Source: Pycnopodia helianthoides (taxonomy: Eukaryota > Echinodermata > Asteroidea > Forcipulatida > Asteriidae). From it: a stretch of 64,000 nt of DNA. The stretch spans positions 15,473,168 through 15,537,167 of the forward strand of contig CM063246.1 of NCBI GenBank assembly GCA_032158295.1, given 5' to 3'. Under the pieces are notes generated by a model. That model saw nothing but the letters and a program-made list of their open reading frames with translations, did no database searches and had not been told where the DNA came from. This document shows positions 59,334 through 64,000 of this stretch, one piece after another. The position numbers and the translations under genes are program-made. Position 1 is the stretch's first letter. The number at the start of each line of letters is the position of its first letter.

Positions 59334-61659
59334 CAAACACAGCTCGGCATACCTTATAGAAAAAACAATGAGTGTTTTGAGACGCCCTCGAGTATGATAA
59401 AGCACCACACAACAACGGAAAATCCTGGATCCAACTCTGATAGTTATGTGTCAATCAACATGTTATCGTTTTTATTGCCCCTAATTTGTACTGGTGTAAT
59501 TTGACTGATTTGAACCAAATTGGAACACTATTAACTAATCAATCAAATCTCTACAACAGCAGGTTATACATTGACTCCTACTAGTTGATGAGAATCAGGC
59601 TGTGTCTGAATTAATGGATTTGGCAGTGGCTATGGCTGGAACTCTGAAAACTCCTATTCTTCAATGTTGTCATTGCAGCCAACAGCCATAGCTTTAGCTG
59701 AAGTCACTTGGTTTGGACAGACACCTGTGTCCCTTGAGTTTTCTTGTAAACTTAAGGGTACAACAGGCATTTAGTGGAAGACACAAAAGTCAATTCAAAG
59801 TTTGTTTCAGGTTCTTCGGCCTCTACAGCCAATGAGCCATGGGTAGTGTTGTACTAACTAATAGTAATGGAGTGTGTTTGAAAATTGTTCATCAGCAAAT
59901 CTAGAGGGACTGTTATGAAGCCCATGTGTCCAATGCATTTGAATTAGCCTGTCAAAAAACAATGTCACTAAACTCTAAATTGTAGTTTCATATTGCAGTA
60001 TCATATTACTCTCCTTGCATGACCAAAGTGGTCAGTTTACAACTACTTTTTTTTGCATGTATTCCAGATTCAACTAAACTCCTTTTATTAAAGAGTTGAA
60101 CGATTTTCAGACGAGAACATTACTCACAGAGTAATCAGACATATTATCGATATTGTGAATTTGTTTTACAGTCGAGGAATGTCAATAGGAGTGTATAATG
60201 GCAGTCTAGCATGTCCCCGTCACCATGAGTCAATCACCCTGATTCTATGAACTCTTCTCATCAAGGCATCTCCGTCTCATCATTCAAGATACCCAGCTCT
60301 ACCACACAATATCTCAATGTAAAAACCACCTGCCCTTCCTGTGCCAAAGTCAAATAATCACAACAAAATAATTGAGTAAATCCCATCCCGTCCGATGTTG
60401 AATAGATCCGAGCTGATGCAGAGTTGTTGTTTTGTCATAATGGAATGAGCAAATGGGTTGTTCTTTCTGGAAGATTTATCTTCCGTATCAAGAACACCGA
60501 AGACAGCCAGGCAATAAGCCTTCATTCTAGGCACCAGGATTGCCGAGCGAAGACGTAAAAGAAGAATTAACTTTTAATGTTTTTACCAATGTGCATTATT
60601 GTAATTTTTATCTGCCCAAGAAATGAAATAATTATAAATATAAACTTTGGAGTGGTTTTTATTTGCTTCTTAAATTTAGAAATTTGGTTTCAGAGTTCAA
60701 AGTTTTGTTTGCAGTGATGGATATATGAAAGTTCAAAAAACAGTTTTAATTTCAAAACTATGTTGACTGACAATAAAGTTAGAGCAAAAATATAACCTCC
60801 CTGAGTATTACTAAAACCTATCAACCCAAAAAGTTTGATCAAATCAAGGTTGAATTCAAATCAAAAAATTGCACTCTCAATAGTGTTGTGATATTTCTTC
60901 ACTGCAAGATCATATGACATCACAAAAATGAGTTACAGGGTGAATTACATGTTTGTTTGCAATAGCATATCCTATATTAGCTGGTGTTTTCCCAAGCACA
61001 ATGTTTTATATGTTTTCATGATGAAAATGACACGAATGTTTACGACAAAAAAGAACAATATGTTCAAACACCTGCACCAGCTTGTGATTGACGCACCTAA
61101 TGTTGATAAACAACACTGCTTGGCTTCATTCCAACCAGTTCCTCTCTGTGTTATACATTATGACCAATATCCCATTCACAACATGAATGCCAGCTCAACG
61201 CCACGACACATGATATTTAGATTACCTTGCCGCCGAAAAAGCACATTATGTGAACAAGTTACCACCAAACAGGAAGCTTTCTAAACGACAAGTTGTATTT
61301 AAACATTAGTAAGATGAGTTAACACGCAAAATGGCAATTAATACATAGACCCCTTCCACTGTCTCCCCCAAACTAAGCCAATGTTAGGTATGCTTAAAAG
61401 TAAAGTACATCTAACATGTGGTCACTGGTCATGTTGGTTTGTGCATACAAGTTTCAAATCTTACCTAACATCCACAAATAAAGTAAATCACCTAAATTAC
61501 GATCACCAGCCATAAAACATATCACATTCCAATTTTTCTACAACACTATTATTACTAAATTTCTGGTAACGAAACCAAAGATGCCTCATAAGTGAACTCA
61601 ATCACCGTAGCTCGCAAGCCTGAGGAAACCTGTAAACAAGGGTGCTTGCTATGTGAACC
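59334..61659. other. No supported gene; one 118-codon open frame of unknown meaning
   Basis: The plus-strand frame at 60928-61284 has no signal peptide, domain or splice signal that I can recognise and is not called a gene. Confidence 0.4.
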
Positions 61660-62045
61660 AGAATCACCGCTCAGCCACGACTACCATAAACAACATAACA
61701 ACATTTACTGTTGAAGGGAAACATCCCAGTGCTTGGTTCAGTCATCCAGCAAGGCCCTCCATAAGTGTTCAGGGTCCTTTTACTTGCACTACCAATCCTA
61801 GTACATGTACATGGGACCTACAACTTAATGTCCCATCCAAAGGACAAAGCAATTATTGTAAGTATCCTGCTCAAGGACACAAGTGCCACGACTGGGACTC
61901 GAACCCACACTCTGCTGATCAGAAACACCAGAGCTTGAGTCAAGTGCTCTTAACCACTCAGCCACAACACGCCATAAACAACATTTACAGTGCTTGAACA
62001 ACATCCCCAGTGCTTGGTTCAGTCATTGAGCAAGGTCCGGGTACA
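61660..62045 (-). repeat. SINE-B, concatenated partial copies
   Basis: The central copy at about 61711-61973 reads on the minus strand GGCGTGTTGTGGCTGAGTGG, box B GGGTTCGAGTCCCAGTC, then the body CCTTTGGATGGGACATTAAG. Head fragments (GCTCAGCCACGAC, plus strand) lie at about 61671-61683. A body fragment (CCCAGTGCTTGGTTCAGTCA) is repeated at 61728 and 62010. At least three partial copies therefore stand head to tail. Confidence 0.75.
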
Positions 62046-64000
62046 ATTAAGCTGATGTTCAATTCCAATATTTTATGCCCAAAATAATTTGAGACATTAA
62101 TAGTGTGTGATAATGCTTTAACATAACTCTCAACCTAAAAGGGTCATCTTGAAATGCTCTCATGTTTGAATTACCACAATACTCATTGTATCCGCACTTA
62201 AATTTCAAACAAAATATAAACTGTAACAGAATATTCGACTGGTTTCTTGACAACGATATACACAAATTGTGCTGGAAAGAGGTTTTTTTTAATGTGGCAT
62301 GAAAGGTATGCATAACAAAAATGCACTTGTAAGAGACATTTTGTTTAAAAGACAAAGGTAATATGTTCAACTACATTCAGTTTTCTCATTATTTTCCTCT
62401 TGTGCACTGTCCATCCATGCAGGCCTGCATCCATGTTTATGCACTTCTCACACTGAGCCTCATCATTCAAGCTTTGAAGATGGCACATCGGCCTACCCTA
62501 GAAAAGGAAACAGAGGAATAACTACCAGCAACTGGTTGGAGCAAGCCGCTCTTCTCACCCCCTTTTAAATCGAAACAATCATAATTTCTTAAATTAAAAA
62601 TCAACTATTTGACATGACTACTTCTAGGAGAGATCATTATTTATACACCACACGTCCACGCACTAAAAATTAAATTCATACAAAAAAGATTTTCAGATGA
62701 AAGCCCTAATTTTGGATACCACCCAATGGCCACGATCTTGGTGGGGATCAAGCACTGGGGAGGTGCACCTGTGGACACCTGTCTCCAAATAAACCCCCAC
62801 TGGTGGCCTCATGACAGACGACTAACAGGACTCTTAATGTTCACCTACAAATCCATCAACAACATTCTCAGTGAAAAAAAGAGTTCCAAACATCTGTTTG
62901 GGAAAGAAAGGGGCATAAATAATTCTGCCTTTCAATGGCAAGGACTCAGAGAGTGAAATGAAACAGCACCAACTCGAATCTCAATTTGTCTTTTGTAAAA
63001 ACACAAAGAAACAGTGACTACACTATTTCAACTTGGCAAGATCTAACAACATTGACCACGCCCCAGTTTTTAATGACTGGCAAAATCTACTTTCAGAGTG
63101 CCTTTATTGCTCTATGCTCTCAACTAAGGAAAGAAATGGTTTGCAATGTGTGTAGACCATGGAAACACACATCTTTGCAGAATCTCTGACCCACAATGAA
63201 CTGAAATATCAGCTCACCAAAAAATTACAATAAAATATTTCTTATCAATAGAAATGGTAATCATTGGTGAAAATAGATTCCGCTACTGCATCAAGGTTAT
63301 CATTGATAGCATTAATCCTGTCAGGCTCCTGTATTGTATCAATGCACACTTTTTGAAATGTCAAGATCCAAATATAACTCTTTTCAACTTACTTCTTTAC
63401 TCAACCTGAATTAAAAGAATTAACTTTCTGTCAATAAAACAAAGTCAGCTGTACAGGAAATCTCAAATCAATAATGTCCCAATCGTTACCTAAAAAACTC
63501 CCTTCCCAATTCCTGCAACACCAAGGCAGACAAATAGATTCCATTTGGATCACAAGATCTTTGACCTGTAGGGATAATACAGGGTGGAGTCTGTTGATGG
63601 GCTTTTAGTCACAGTCTTTAGACCACCTGTACATTTATGACAAACATTTGTTAAAGGTTTGTGAACCATGTCAGGGGTTTCTCTCAATATTCTCTTTCAC
63701 TGACCGGCCAAACTAGTCCAATGACATTTGAGGAAGTGTGCAAGATTTTCCACTAGTCCGAATGTAACTGCAAGAATTTTTCATTCAAATCTCTTATTTT
63801 CTTTTTATTAAAATTAATCAGAATGTACGCCCACTTTATTTTCTCACTTTAAGTCTGAGGCAATGCCATTGCTTTATTGATTAAACAAAGAGCTATTACA
63901 TCTCAAAGCGAAAAACATTAATTCAAGTGTAGAAAAATTACAGCTGCTCAAGTTTTGGATATTACCTCTTCCTTTATAAAAATCATATTCTACAATCTCA
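62046..64000. other. No supported gene
   Basis: A fragment at about 63675-63770 (CACTGACCGGCCAAACTAGTC, TTTCCACTAGTCCGAATG) may be a distant relative of repeat R1. Other open frames have no support. Confidence 0.4.

Noticed and set aside
62726..62956. Possible transposase-like plus-strand frame
   Set aside because: No conserved residues or repeat relatives are visible; it is consistent with a chance open frame.

Overview
The window looks like non-coding sequence from a large, AT-rich invertebrate genome, not a bacterial, phage or plasmid region. No open reading frame exceeds about 155 codons. The landscape is dominated by short interspersed repeats: tRNA-derived SINEs, TTAA-flanked MITEs, other terminal-inverted-repeat elements and one decayed reverse-transcriptase fragment. 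The SINE family whose body carries the CCTTCGGATGGGA / GGTCCCGTGTGTTGTGT core, and the TTAA MITE families, are of a kind I associate with echinoderms, probably a sea star or sea cucumber. That assignment is from memory and needs a database search.

Coding content is sparse. The best-supported coding sequence is a 285-bp minus-strand exon at 36726-37010, open throughout, with a consensus donor (GTAAGA) and phase 1-1. Other minus-strand exon candidates lie at 43232-43361, 4818-4975 and 279-323; their phases are mutually compatible. They may form one gene running right to left with very long introns, whose product resembles a nuclear or regulatory protein (a psi-K-x-E motif and several SP/TP sites) that I cannot name. 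A possible start exon at 53121-53205 and a possible terminal exon at 49496-49649 (stop codon overlapping AATAAA) do not join this model in phase and may belong to something else.

Layout. 0-4 kb: a tRNA-bearing repeat, an AT-rich duplicated palindromic repeat, a SINE, and a MITE inside an old LINE-like 3' tail. 4-14 kb: an exon, a second copy of that MITE, a 657-bp TIR element containing a 22-bp perfect palindrome, a long inverted repeat, an RT pseudogene, and a repeat split by a SINE. 14-30 kb: mostly unannotatable sequence with SINEs, MITEs, a 20-bp minisatellite carrying nuclear-receptor half-sites, and a (GTT)n array. 30-46 kb: two exon candidates, a TIR element and SINEs. 46-64 kb: two abutting TTAA MITEs, SINEs, G/C tracts, a further TIR element, small tandem repeats and a concatenated SINE.

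I see no CRISPR array, operon, phage, rRNA or convincing functional tRNA gene. The most useful leads are the spliced minus-strand gene, the modular tRNA-bearing repeat with a terminal hairpin, and the receptor half-site minisatellite. None is proven to be a new system.
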